Positions 13,980 through 26,100 of a DNA stretch of 64,000 nucleotides are shown here, in pieces (positions within the stretch are counted from its first letter, which is position 1; each line of letters begins with the position of its first letter). The position numbers and the translations under genes are program-made. Under the pieces are notes generated by a model. It did not search any database and was not told the origin of the DNA. It saw only the letters and a list, made by a program, of their open reading frames with translations. This DNA comes from Trichoplax adhaerens (Eukaryota > Placozoa > Uniplacotomia > Trichoplacea > Trichoplacidae), in contig NW_002060945.1 in the NCBI RefSeq assembly GCF_000150275.1, forward strand, positions 8,267,650-8,331,649, read 5' to 3'.

Positions 13980-14170
13980 CCAGTGTCCAACTGTCCAGTG
14001 CCCAGGATACAGTACACAGTTCGGTACAGTACTGTACACTGTACACTGTACTGTACACGACGGCCATCTTCTCCGGCGACATGGACTTCAGTAGCAAAAT
14101 CAGGTCTTTTTGCGCATGAGTAGTCCAGAGTAGCGATATACAGTACTGTCATGGTACCGTACAGTATCGG
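13980..14170. repeat. GTAC/CTGTACA-rich low-complexity patch
   Basis: Overlapping CTGTACA and ACAGTAC words are stacked at about 14012-14058 and again at 14138-14170, producing self-complementary sequence and spurious ORFs on both strands. Its function is unknown. Confidence 0.6.
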
Positions 14171-14695
14171 ACAGACCGATACATGATCCTTCTAGGGTCT
14201 GGGTGAGCATTTGGTGAACAAGAAAGGATAAACGCCAGCGGAGATTGCTGCCAGTTCCCAATATAAACTGCCAGAATCCACTTCAAATACAAACTCTCGA
14301 GAGAGAAATCGATCGATATCGATTTTAGCCTAGTTAAACTAATCTCTACTATTGTAATTGAAGTCTTTTCAACGCCAATGGATTCTTCTGCTTCCTTTCC
14401 GTTTAAGCCATCATCATCCATTCAATGAGGAAACAACCTGGTCAACATTGATCACCATAATGAATAACACAGGTAAAAACTTGCATGGACTCGTCTACCT
14501 ACTAAATTTAGTCAGGTATTTGTCAGAGAAAGGGAATCTCTCTTACAAGCCCTTCCTCTAGTCATGTTACTCTATTTATAGTCTAACGCATTATCAATAC
14601 AATGGCTGATAAACTATATTTTACCCAATGAGAATATTGCTATCATTCCTAATTTAAAACCCTAATATTCATTACAATGACAAAGAATTCTGGCT
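14171..14695. other. Unassigned stretch upstream of gene C
   Basis: Short ORFs on both strands (for example plus 14358-14561) show no domain and no phase-consistent splice to gene C. The first exon of gene C may lie here, but I could not place it. Confidence 0.3.
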
Positions 14696-14699
14696 GATC

Positions 14700-15108
14700 A
14701 TAATTCAATCTTAGCTGAACTGGAAGTAGTTACTAAAACTGCTAAATTGAGCCTGTTATCTAGATGTATATATACTGAACATATCAAATAGGAGGCTACT
14801 TCATTTCAGAATAACCTTTAAAATTAGGCTATAAATGAGAGAGAGAATCCTAACTTGTCCCAATTCAATCTCAGTTGGAGCAATCGTAGCCAAACTCGAA
14901 ACGGTTACGAAAGTCAATAAAGTTTTTACGATAGTATGCTGATAATGTGATATTATATTTGTACGCCTTCCTCACGGCTCGCTCTAGATTCGCTCTAAAT
15001 GCCTATACTAGGCATATCAAAATAGAGAAAGCTGCTTCATTTTAGAATAATTTCTAAAATTCGATTATAGATCAGAAACAATTCTAATATATCCTAATTG
15101 AATTTTAG
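14700..15108 (+). repeat. Decayed tandem copies of gene C's first visible exon
   Basis: The string TAGCTGAAATTGAAGCAGTT at 15121 in gene C has relatives at 14712 (TAGCTGAACTGGAAGTAGTT) and 14887 (TAGCCAAACTCGAAACGGTT). Each is preceded by an ATTCAATCT(T/C)AG-like acceptor. The sequence between the copies is also related: a TCTAGAT stretch, then CATATCAAA, then GCTGCTTCATTT-AGAATAA. In the reading frame of gene C the copies read AELEVVTKTAK and AKLETVTKVNKVFTI, against AEIEAVTEVDEVFDIA in the exon. Copy 2 ends at a possible GTATGC donor, but its phase does not join exon 1. I take these as partial exon duplications in decay, though an alternative first exon is possible. Confidence 0.65.
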
Positions 15109-18100
15109 TTGAATCACTTTTAGCTGAAATTGAAGCAGTTACTGAAGTCGATGAAGTTTTCGATATTGCCGATCGATTGGAATTAGATGTTGATGGAGAT
15201 GATTTCTCATCATTAAAGATTCAAGTTAAGCAGCATTTACTCCAACTGCTGTCCGATACAGATCAAACTACGTATCTAGAAGTAAGTAATAACTACAACT
15301 AACTTCATAAGTACTTTCAGCTAAATACAAATAGCTAGATATGAGCTAATATTGTAATTGTATGCCTTTACTTCTATTATCTTATCTCCGGAAAAATATC
15401 TTTACCCATGATCGACGTAATGATACTAACGTTATTAAGATCAACTACTTATTCTTAAAACTGTCATAGATTGCAGCCTTTATGGTAGCATTAGCAAATA
15501 ATAACAATTATCATTTGCTGATGCTAAATCTAAATAATATTGTCATAAATACCTGGCTATTACTTACAGTACGGTAATCTCGTTGAACTTCTTCTCAATT
15601 TTTTCGATATAAATAAAAGCATCGTACACCATCAGATGCAAATTAACCTAATCAATTTTAACATTCTCTTCACAGTCTACAGTACATTACAAGTAATATT
15701 ACCAGCTATTCAATGATAGCAAATCACGTAAAATATACACGTATATACGGTATACTATACATTAACTATGGTCGCTTATGTTGTTGTTGTACTGTAGTAT
15801 CTACTCATCATCAACCAGCCTCGTTTCATTCAAAGTGTAACACCACAAAGATTGCATTGATATTGCTACATCGTCTTGACTTGAAGTAATCTTTACTTAT
15901 ACAATTAATTTTCTGTAGGAGGTTAAGAAGGTAAATGCTGTAAGTGTTGATGACAATGAAGCTAGAAACACATTATCAAAACTTTACGCAAGTATTAAAG
16001 CCCTAGCGGAGAAGTTTGATAAATCGTTTGCCGGTGGAAGCAACTATCCTTGTAAGGAATACGTGGAAGATATGCAAAGTGATTATTCCTTACTATTGGA
16101 AGAATTTAAATATCCAATTCTTGTTACGGGTAAACGATTACAATTATTTCTAAATTAGTAATATTGCACCCTTGTATGCCGTTGAAATGTGAATTTATGG
16201 TGAACTTTAACCATGAGTATCTCGGTTTCGATTATAAGTTTTAGTGTACGTATGTTTAGTTAAATTCAAAATTGATTGCTATGCTAATAGGTCTTGCATT
16301 AAATATTAGGTGAAACTAGCGCTGGGAAGTCTTCCTTACTAAACTATCTACTTGGCGTTGATTTATTATCGGTTCACACACTAAGTTGTACTAATAGAAT
16401 ATGTGAAATAACGTACGGAGAAGAGCCAAAAATTAAATTGGTAAATGCCTACGATGGCAAAGTGTTCTATACTGAAAGTTGGACCGCAGACAATAAGGAC
16501 ATTGCTATAAAAGAAATTCAGTCTCTAATATCTGAAAGGGAAACTCTGCAAGGCTCTAATAGTAATCATGAAATGAAGTCAAGTGAAGACGCACCTTATT
16601 CACTAGTTAGAATATATTGGCCATCTGAATTTCTTGAGGTACTATGGCAATTGTTGTAGTTTTTAATGACGTATATCGCATTAGTAGTATTATGTATCAT
16701 TTTTTATTTATTATGCGTTTACCTATATAGAAAGATAAATAAATTTTCTTACTCTCTTTAATTACAATCTTATGAATCATTTACAAAGTTGTAAAAACTT
16801 TTCGCAACGAATACCATCGTAATAAGATTTAGATCAAAATGCACATTTTATAAATACACTAGGATATGTATACTATACAGTGTATGTCGCTATGTCAAGA
16901 ATATTCACAAGTGCACCATCGGCGTAGGCCGAGACTATAAAAGTCGAGCACTAGCTTAGCTGCTCAGTTCCATTTAGTCACTTGCAGGATCACTTGACTA
17001 TTATTGCTAAGAATATTCTTACCTTTTTCTTTAGTACATTTTACGACTAAGATTAACGTAAATAAAATGAAGTATTTAAACCTATTACTCATTAGTAGCT
17101 TATTTGTGTAGCTGAGAGTTAGTTCAACTACGATAGGTCCTTAAGTTAGTTGGAAACACAAGTACTAGTGAAGATAGTATTTAAGACCCGTTTTCTAGTT
17201 ACAAAGGAGATTTGTAACAAATAGCAACTTGAATATTTATATAGTAATTGATATACTTATTTACTATAGTTTACCAGACTGTATTGGAACAACCATGATT
17301 CATAATCGTGTAGAGTGATCTAAATAATTTGTAAAACATATTTATTTCCTCAGAGTGGCATACTGGTCGTTGACAGTCCAGGAATTGGTGAGAAGAAAGA
17401 AGTACCGCACGCCTTGAGAAGCTACATTTTTAGAGCTGTTGCGTACATCATTGTCGTCAATTCTGCCAATGCTGGAGGAATTCAGGCAGCTAGGGTAAAG
17501 TGCTTAATTATACGTTAATGTAGGAGATTGCGATTTATAAATATCTTTTATTTAATTTTGTTAGCTTCAAAAATTACTACAACAAATATCAGGTGTGCTA
17601 AGAAATGATGGGTATTTAAATTTTAATCCTTCTATGGCACTATTTATATGTAATAAATGGGATACTGTAGCCGTACCGGAAAGAGAGCTTGTAAAAACTG
17701 ATAGTATCACCAAGTTGAAGCGGTGCTGGCCAGGTATGATCCAAACCCAAATAATATTTCTATCCATCAAAGAATTGTTGATGGCTAGAGCCGCCAATAA
17801 TAATGCATTGGTACCACCCGAAGTTGTGCAACTATTCGAAATGCTTCGTGATTTGATTCCTATTAGTCGAAAACAGAAATTATCGAAATCCTACAGGTGA
17901 ACGTGATTAAACTATTAGCTTAGAAATGGTTATTCAATCTAAATTTCAAATATTAAATTTAAAATACTATCTGATTAGAGTTCTGTCTTGGATTAAATAA
18001 ATCGTATTTAATATTTACTGTTCATTTTTAAGCTTTATGGCTGCTTTCGTTGAAGGTGTACAAGAAACATGTCGATGTTATCTTCTGAGGGCAAAATCAA

Positions 18101-20413
18101 TGGAGAGCGAACTAAAGGAAGATAAATCAAGATTAAAACTATTGGAAACAACAACGCAAAAGTGTATGAAAGAATTAGTTACGGAAAAAAATGCATTAAT
18201 AAACGCTCTCATTGCAAAGTATCGGAAATTTGTTGAAAGTCTGAATAATGAATCCATAGTAAGTTGGTCGGAAAATGACCTTTTAGATGAAGAATTTGAT
18301 GAAGATAATTTAATGAAATTACAAGAACATGCCGTTCTTAAAGTTAGGCAACGCTTAAATAATCATTTAGAACTTGTTGCACAAGAGATACATGAAGATC
18401 TTCAGATAGCAAAAGACTTATTGTTAGAAAAATTTACCACGAGACTTGATGAAATTTTTGATCAGACTCAGTCAAAATTAGTTGAATCAGCTGATATCGA
18501 AAATGATACACAAACGAATGACTTCTACTTAGATCCAAGAACTGGGTATTCGAAATTCTCAGAATTATACGGATTATACGATGTATGGACTAATATGACC
18601 GCGGCAAGGAGGGCTGCATTTATCCTTACAAGTCCTGTATGGGTGGCCCCAGCATTCATAGCTAGCCCTATCTACTATATTACAAAGTTGGTGAAAACCC
18701 GAAATCAACAAGAAGAGATTCAGAAATTTAAACAAAACAAACCTGAAGAAATGAAAGCTATCACGCTTCTAATTCTTGACCATATCGGTTCAGAAAACTT
18801 TGCAAGAAAATTTGTTGTTGAGAAATTTGATTCATTAGCAACTTCTCTACTAAACAGTGTTAAAAGTACAATACTAAAATCTTTGCAAAGTAGAATTGAT
18901 ACCATTAAAACGGCTTTAAAGGATAAACGATGCCCTAAAGAAATCAACAAGCTTTATAAACCGCTCAAAGAAGATGCTCGAAAACTATTAATAAATTTAA
19001 ACAACTTTTACTTACAAGAATTAAGTGAATCATCGATTAAATTCAAAGATCTACAGGGATTCAATGAAGAATCTACCCCACTGTCATTAGGATTAAAAGT
19101 AAAATTATATCGGGCAACGCTGCACAAAAATGATGAAGAAAAGAACGTTATTATACAAGTCCCTGTTGACAAATCTATGCGTGATATGCATGAATTTGTC
19201 AGTAATTGCCAGATTATCAGGTAACCTTTTAATTAATGCATAAAATAATAAGCTAATTACTTTTCATTGTACAGTGGTTAAAGTAGCTTATAATTGATTC
19301 CTACAGTTATGTCAATTGATACTTTATCTCTTACATGGCGAATAATATCGTTACTATCTGATCTTTTAATCACCTTATTAGTACTCTGGAATCGCAAAAT
19401 GTCTTGAAATTTTTAAGTATCTGCTATACTCCACCACCAACAATAACGGCAATTGGAATTTTCGAAAATTGTAATTCAACCCTTCGAGACTTGATCTTAT
19501 ACAATGAAACAATTGTTAGTGAAAGCGACTCAGATACTATTCGTTTCAGAAAGATTTATTCCATGGTTAATCAAATTATACAAGGCATCGTATATTTACA
19601 TGCGAAAGAATTGATTCATGCCCACTTAACGACTGAAAATGTATTGGTATGTTATATAGCTTGTTTTATATTAATAAAATTTAGTAGCCATTAATGTCTC
19701 AAAGCTGTTCGCCAAAAAGCAGTTAAAGAAATACTGCACTATATTTATCGATTTGAACCTAGTAATTATACTCGAGAGGTAATAGTCATTAAAGTATTAA
19801 ACATTATATAGTGATGGCATTTAATGATCAGTTTTATTGATGATAGGTTTCGTTAGACAAAGATCAGCACAAATTAAAGCTGTGCCATGCAACGAAACAA
19901 TGCACACTCTACGAAGACATTGATTTTGAAGAGTCAATAATCCCCTATTTGGCCCCTGAAGTTTTAAAAAGTAGATATATTTCTTTTTTTATTTATTAAT
20001 ACAATATCTAAGATAAATAGGCATGTGGAAATATCGAAAGCCTTAGCTACGATAACCTGGTTTATGATGCAAACCTTATCTTTTAGCAAATAGTATATCA
20101 TCTCTAGCTTACTACGTGTTATTAAATCATTCTAGGCTATTATTATAAAGAGGCTTCAGATGTCTACAGCTTTGCAATATTGTTTTGGGAAGTTTGGTAC
20201 TGGAAATTGGTGACTAATTTGTTTGACTGGAATACTAATACCTGCCATAGTCAAAAAATAAGCGATCTGTTCAAAATGCATAAACTTACTCCTAAACCTC
20301 ATAGAAATGTAGACGGAATATGTTTAGATTCCTTGGCTATTAATCCCAATGAAAGACCAGATATTATTTCTTGGCATGATATTTTAGAAGATATTACGAA
20401 GAATCTTCAATAA
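15109..20413 (+). CDS. Gene C: dynamin-like GTPase fused to a C-terminal pseudokinase (5' exon not found)
   Basis: Nine exons: 15109-15281, 15919-16129, 16310-16638, 17354-17494, 17565-17896, 18033-19220, 19382-19646, 19847-19970 and 20136-20413. All phases join, giving 1012 residues from the first visible exon. That exon opens with two bases of a split codon and has no ATG, so an upstream start exon is missing. Counting from 15111, the P-loop GETSAGKSS is at 128, DSPGIG at 244 and NKWD at 314. A hydrophobic stretch (AAFILTSPVWVAPAF) lies near 585-615, between coiled-coil-like helices. A kinase fold runs from about 745 to 1012. The beta3 lysine is Gln770 (VIIQV), HRD reads HAH (870-872), and HAT (893-895) replaces DFG. 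The following Asn877, YLAPEVL (913-919), SDVYSFAILFWEVW and NERP are kept. The kinase should be catalytically dead and act as scaffold or regulator. Exon lengths 211 and 141 bp match genes A and B. An AATAAA at 20409-20414 overlaps the stop codon. Confidence 0.85.
16881..17218 (+). mobile_element. LTR-like repeat, copy 1, in an intron of gene C
   Basis: This shares scattered identity over about 340 bp with 63576-63907. It begins TGTATGTCGCTATGTCAAG and ends near TGTAACA. Inside are TATAAAAG (16936-16943) and AATAAA (17061-17066), the promoter/poly(A) arrangement of a retrotransposon LTR. There is no internal coding sequence. I could not find a clean target-site duplication, and both copies also share CTATACAG just before the start, so the exact ends are uncertain. 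Confidence 0.6.
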
Positions 20414-22079
20414 ATATCTCATCTATCTTATGCATAATCTTTAACATGATTGAAAGATACTTAAGCTAATACACTAACGAAAATTTAATCGGCAGCATTC
20501 ATGTTTATAAGGCAAATTGGTGACATTATCCATATTGATTGAATTTTTTTAACTTCTGTCAATTTCTAATTTAACGAACATTTATGTTATTCCGTCCAAA
20601 AGACATATCAAGAGGATTTACTTATTAAATTCAAAATATATTAAATAGCTTACTTATGCGAAATGTCATGAGCTGAGAGCTCGCTCGAGTAATGAAATAT
20701 AGATTTAACGTCTATTTAAAATAATTTTAATACATCGCTAACTTCTGAACTGATAATTAATCAGTTCTCTAACTTTAATAATAAGCTAATTATCTTTAAG
20801 GTTAAATCGATGATTAATCCAACGTAGTTATGATGATTGAATAAAACACAAAGAGCACATCTACCAGCCCTGATTAGTGAAATTACTGTGCTACAAATAT
20901 CTTATTGGGCCTTATCTAAAATTTTACGATAAAGGGAATAATGAAATGAAAGGTAGCAGATATGTACCGCTATTAATTTCACATATTAGAATATACGATA
21001 TACGTGTATAAGCACGAAAGCCATCTCAGTTTCCGAAAGTACTGTCAAAATAGTGCTAAAATTTTTTTTTCAAAGTAATTATTCAGAGAAGCATAATGAT
21101 TAAATTATATGCCGCTGAAGATCATTGTTGTATTCAGCGATATAAACTGTACTGCAAGTACTGTAAATTGTAGAAAACTTTGAGAAATGCCCATTAAGGC
21201 CTCAAGAACACAAGTCAGTCATTTGCGGTACTGTATCCCCCAAAAATATTAATAATTTATACGGTACTGAAAACATTTAGGACATTTACGCTGGAATGTA
21301 AAGGTAAAAGTAAAAAATTTTGCCTGTATACAGTAGATAAAAATATCTGATTATAGTGAGATGGTGTAACAATTAAAATCAATTTAAATTATATCACTCT
21401 TATTAATACAACCGTTAATATTTGTGCTATAAGATCAGTCCAATAGGTTAACTGCAAGAAAAGTCGAGTAAAACTACCGCACGTTGGTTTACGTGTATGC
21501 TACAATTAATATTATATATCGGCTAGGGAATGCAAGAGAGAAGCTGCTCTGTAAAGACTACTCAAGGCTGACAACTGCTATAAAATCGCTAAACACTACT
21601 AGATAAAAGGTATACTCAGTATAAGATATGCAGTTAAACGTATAAGGCAATACAATATCACCCATACTGTAAATTTCCATTTTATCATTTCAAATTAGAT
21701 TGTGAATGTTATTAATATCGGACTTCATACTGGATATTACAAACAGAGAATACAAGCTGTGCTAGTGATAATGATGAGTTGATCAAAATTGATCTATTCA
21801 AAGCTACCTCGGTATATGATGTTATCTAATGTTGATTAACAACGTACACAAGAATGTCGCCCATGAGATCTTATCGATAACTATCTTCTTAGCTGTATAG
21901 CCTTGAAAATGAGAGACAATAGAGTTTCGAAGGATTTTATGTATATTGGTAGCTCTCGAAAGGCAGAATAGAGGAACTCCACCCAAAGACGAAGGTAAAT
22001 TTATTTTTCAATTTCCTTACTTAATGAGTTTATGCTGCTATAGTGATACCAGATGACTGTGACAATATTTACATACAAT
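20414..22079. other. Intergenic region between gene C and the inverted repeats
   Basis: No supported gene. The stretch is AT-rich, with short homopolymer runs and ORFs below 60 codons. Confidence 0.4.
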
Positions 22080-22151
22080 ACAGTAAGGGACTGCTCAAGA
22101 ACAAATTTTACCCATTTCTATCCCATCTCATATCACATACTCGTAATTTAT

Positions 22152-22306
22152 AATCACCAAGGATTACTCAAGTACAAATTTCATCCTTTTTCTCACGTCT
22201 CTTACTCTTACTTCATAATCCCAGGGATTAATTCCGGATTATAAAGTAAGAGTAAGACATGTAAGAAAAAGAATGAAATTTGTTCTAGAGTAGTCCCTAG
22301 CGATTA
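22152..22306. repeat. Long imperfect inverted repeat (arms about 70 bp)
   Basis: The left arm (22152-22222) and right arm (22236-22306) are imperfect reverse complements, around a loop of about 13 bases (CAGGGATTAATTC). Paired blocks include TCTTACTCTTACTT with AAGTAAGAGTAAGA, and CAAATTTCAT with ATGAAATTTG. A related left-arm fragment lies upstream at about 22086-22120. It could be a foldback element or a hairpin transcript; it encodes no plausible protein. Confidence 0.75.
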
Positions 22307-22352
22307 TATAGTAAAAAATAAAGTGCTTACAGTAAGAGTATATCAGTACAAT

Positions 22353-22397
22353 CATGGACTACTAAAATATTCCCTAGGGAACATTTTAGTAGTCTAT
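22353..22397. repeat. Near-perfect palindrome without a loop
   Basis: This is centred on TCCCTAGGGA (22371-22380). The arms GGACTACTAAAATATTC and GAACATTTTAGTAGTCT pair with two mismatches over about 23 bp each side. It lies 47 bp after the longer inverted repeat. Confidence 0.8.
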
Positions 22398-22399
22398 GA

Positions 22400-23108
22400 A
22401 GTATTACAGCATGACTGCCCATTGTACATTACAGTAGCACTGTACATGCACAGAAGATGCGTCGAAACGATGTACACTGTAGTATATCGAACTAGAGTTT
22501 ATACCGATTTTTTCAGATACGTCATTGACAAGTTCTAATTTTATTAATTGAAAGTATTATTAAAATTCACTAAATATGCTAGAAATGACGATTAAAATGT
22601 ATTTATGCACTATACTACAATTAAGGAATAAACTATCTATCTCTTGACATTTAATTGAACATCTAACATCGATAAAAACAATAACTTCATAATCGAATCC
22701 TTTGCTATTTACGGTTCTTAAATTACTATGCGCTATGTCATGATAATGAAATTAGATAGTGCATCACTTTTTATTTAAAGTAAATGCAGTCGAAGGGCAT
22801 ATATTGTTACTTGACTTTCTCTGTTGCATTGCGAATACAGTATGGCAATACCGTAATAATCAGTATCAGTTTACCTTTGTAGCAAACCGTAGCAAGTTTA
22901 AGCTCACATGAAAACAGTGCATGAAAGGTAAAATATTACTATGTACTGAAAAATACACAAACACACACAATCGTACTTTTGACTTTTCATTATATATTAA
23001 TAAAAGTAAAAAGTGTAAGTAAGGTACGCAAGTATTACGAGTGAAGGATGGTAAAAAAAGTAATGATAACTGTACGAGTGTACTGAATTATGTTATAGAT
23101 AAATTACT
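22400..23108. other. Intergenic stretch downstream of gene D
   Basis: No gene seen; this is presumably the 3' flank of gene D (minus strand). A GTAAAAAGTG-like repetitive patch lies around 23000. Confidence 0.35.
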
Positions 23109-26100
23109 TTAACTTTTAAAGATCATTGGCGCGTTATTTCGCCTCTGCCTTATCTTCGTAATAATTGCCTGAGCGTCTACATCCTGCAAAAATAGAAAAT
23201 ATTGGATGGTATAAACCACACAAAATATAAAAATTCCTAATTCATTTATCTAAATAGAGACATTTCCGTAATAGTTTCCATAATATTTAGTGTATAAAAT
23301 TAGTATAGCATAACCCATCAATGCAGTTTAATTATGAATACCTTACGGTTTTAAATATAGTTATCTATACGCGCGTATGTAAATACTAATTTCATGGAAG
23401 TGTATTGAACTATTGATATACTAAACTTAACTAAATGCTGCCGTAAATTAGGTTAATTTAGTTCAAGAATAACTGTCATAATCTAATTCCATGCATAAAG
23501 TTAGTATGGCAAAAACCCATTTCTAAATAAATTTTATAATTTATTTGATATTAACGTAAGATCTAAACTAGTAAAAATCTCGAAACCGGTATGAAGGCAG
23601 AAGCTAAAATCCTCCAGTATATCTTAACAAATCGATGTCTTATTAACTGCTCATCTTATCTCTGAGATTCCGTTAGCGATTTTGATCTTATCTTTAAAAA
23701 GGTTATATTCCTAGAGTGATGTATACCTATCGTCTAGAATAACTACCAAATCTAAAACTACAAATTTCCGTAAGCATTTTATCACGCAACTAAATCATTA
23801 CCATAAACTTAGCTTAGATATCACAGTTACTATTGCTGTATAATTACATCATAACTTATCTATGATGCGCATACCTTGCAACTTATTAATTTAACATCTA
23901 CTACGCAAATTTTTCATGGTACTTCCAAAAAGAGACTTAATCCATGACTATAGGTCTTATTTTAGTTTTTCCATTGATCGAATGGCAGCAAGTGAATAAC
24001 TAACTTTAAAACTTACGTTTTTAATAAGAGAAATAAGTTGATCAACAAAGCCATCATTAACATCAATATTAGACCGCTTGAATGATTTTTCCACTGATTC
24101 GTTTTTGGAGTATCTTCTAGCAAAGCTACCATTAGTTACGTTAGCAGCTTTCACCCTCAATTTTGCAGCCTATTATGAATCACTTACGAGCATTAATTCA
24201 AACTGAAGTATGTACTATCGCCATGGTGAGTATTAAATAAAGCGGAAAACAAAAACTGCAATTTATCCAAAAAATTCGATCATCCATAATAGTTAGATAA
24301 CCATTAAGTCCATACAATACCCGTATTTATCGAAATATTAATAATCTATCAGATTAAATTCTGTTTAAAGAATAATTCATCGTGGGTACTCATTTCATTA
24401 TCAAAAATTAAATCAAAAATCTCGTATGGTCACGATCAGTGATTTTAACTGTATAAACTTATGGCATCATGGTTACTGAAATGTTAAGTATGTATGGTAA
24501 TGCATAACGTGAATATAGACTATGATTTACGATACATACTATTACGTTTATTAAAAAATGTTTCTAATATTGTTACTATTTTGGTATTCTTCTTTTCTAG
24601 CAGTGCTATCAGTCAATGTATCACCGGTACTTTACATATATATTTACATATTACAATCGCTTACTTTTGGAATGAAGACGAGGCACATGGTAACAGTAAC
24701 ACCAAATATAATGAAACCGGAGGTNNNNNNNNNNNNNNNNNNNNNNNNNNNNNNNNNNNNNNNNNNNNNNNNNNGTTATCAATCTACCTCAGTTCTTAAA
24801 AATCTCAGCTTGCTAGTTAATGGATCGATCAATTCCCAAATTGTCAAGTAAATAACATCAAATATTACCAAGAAAATGACCATGATGATAAGCTGATAAT
24901 CTCGAATGACCTGATAAAAACAATACTAATATATTAAGATATACGTAAATGTGTACTACAATTTATCAACCCATATGTTGCGTACATGAAGAATTTATCA
25001 ACAATAGCTAGAAATTACAATTTTAGTTTTTTTGCCGCTGGTAAAGATTCGGTAAACGCGCCATGTTTTGGTTAGTAGAGATCCAAAAGCGATTGAAAAT
25101 CCAACGCTTAGTAACCACACACGAACTGCACATATTGCAGGAGGAAACACCCCGCCGGCACTGTTGGAATCGATACCGAATGTTATCGCTGCAATATAAC
25201 AAATGATACAGCCAAAAAGAAATAGATTGTTGATGGTAGGACTTGACATTTTGATATGTCTAACAAATAATATCAAATTCAAGAATTTTAGTAGGATTGA
25301 TGCTTATTAAAGCGAAATTATGTCCCGAGTCATAATTAAATATCCATAATTGTTTAAGGGCTTATATCAAATCAGTGAAGATTTTCCATACAAGTGTAGA
25401 GATAGATTGCTCAGATAAAACCTTAATTGTTAATATTTTCGATAAAGGTAACAATTATCAATTTTACAGAATCATTTTCAGGTAGATTTTACATTCGCTA
25501 TAAACATCACTATGGTTGAAAGTTAATAAATTACTACGTTAAATCCAATATTAAAATATTCAGCTCACCTGAGTTTTCTGTGAGTAATATTTATTACAAG
25601 AAAAATTGAAGCGCAAATTATAGCTAATACAGCCAGAACAGTCATGGCAAGAAAAGTTGCTCTTGAAATTCCAATAATACTATCCTCGGTTTTTACTTGA
25701 TCTGCTGGTACACCTCCACCTGCGATATCGCAAAAAAGAAATAGAAATTATGTCGAGAGCAAGTAATCTTAACAGGATAAAATTAATCCATCAATAGAAG
25801 TTATGAAACGACCATATTAAATACGCTTATTATCACTAAAAGGAAAATTACTGATTCATGGGCGGTAACACATAACAGATTTCTCGTATTTACTCTAACC
25901 AACTTGATGACAGTTTGCCTTACAATCAACGGAACGCAATCTACAACACAAATATCACACTTACTAATCCAATAAATTTCATCTTCTTTGATATTCATTT
26001 TCTCTGTGAGACCAAAATGTGTCCCAACTTGGACAATTTTTGACTGATTATTCTTGACTATAGTTCATCATTAAATACAGAATTAGTATTAAAGAAAAGT

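Noticed and set aside
13853-14421. Cluster of overlapping ORFs on both strands
   Set aside because: They arise from the GTAC-rich low-complexity patch; there is no domain, no splice partner and no codon bias.
1-20413. Assignment of genes A-C as interferon-inducible GBP/IRG GTPases
   Set aside because: The G4 motif NKWD, the LPVG..HTTTC switch region and the glycine-zipper tail fit the mitofusin/dynamin-like group better; this was not tested by phylogeny.
24494-24851. Plus-strand ORFs across the 50-N gap
   Set aside because: They are antisense to the TM4-TM7 exon and exon 12 of receptor D and depend on the gap for their length.
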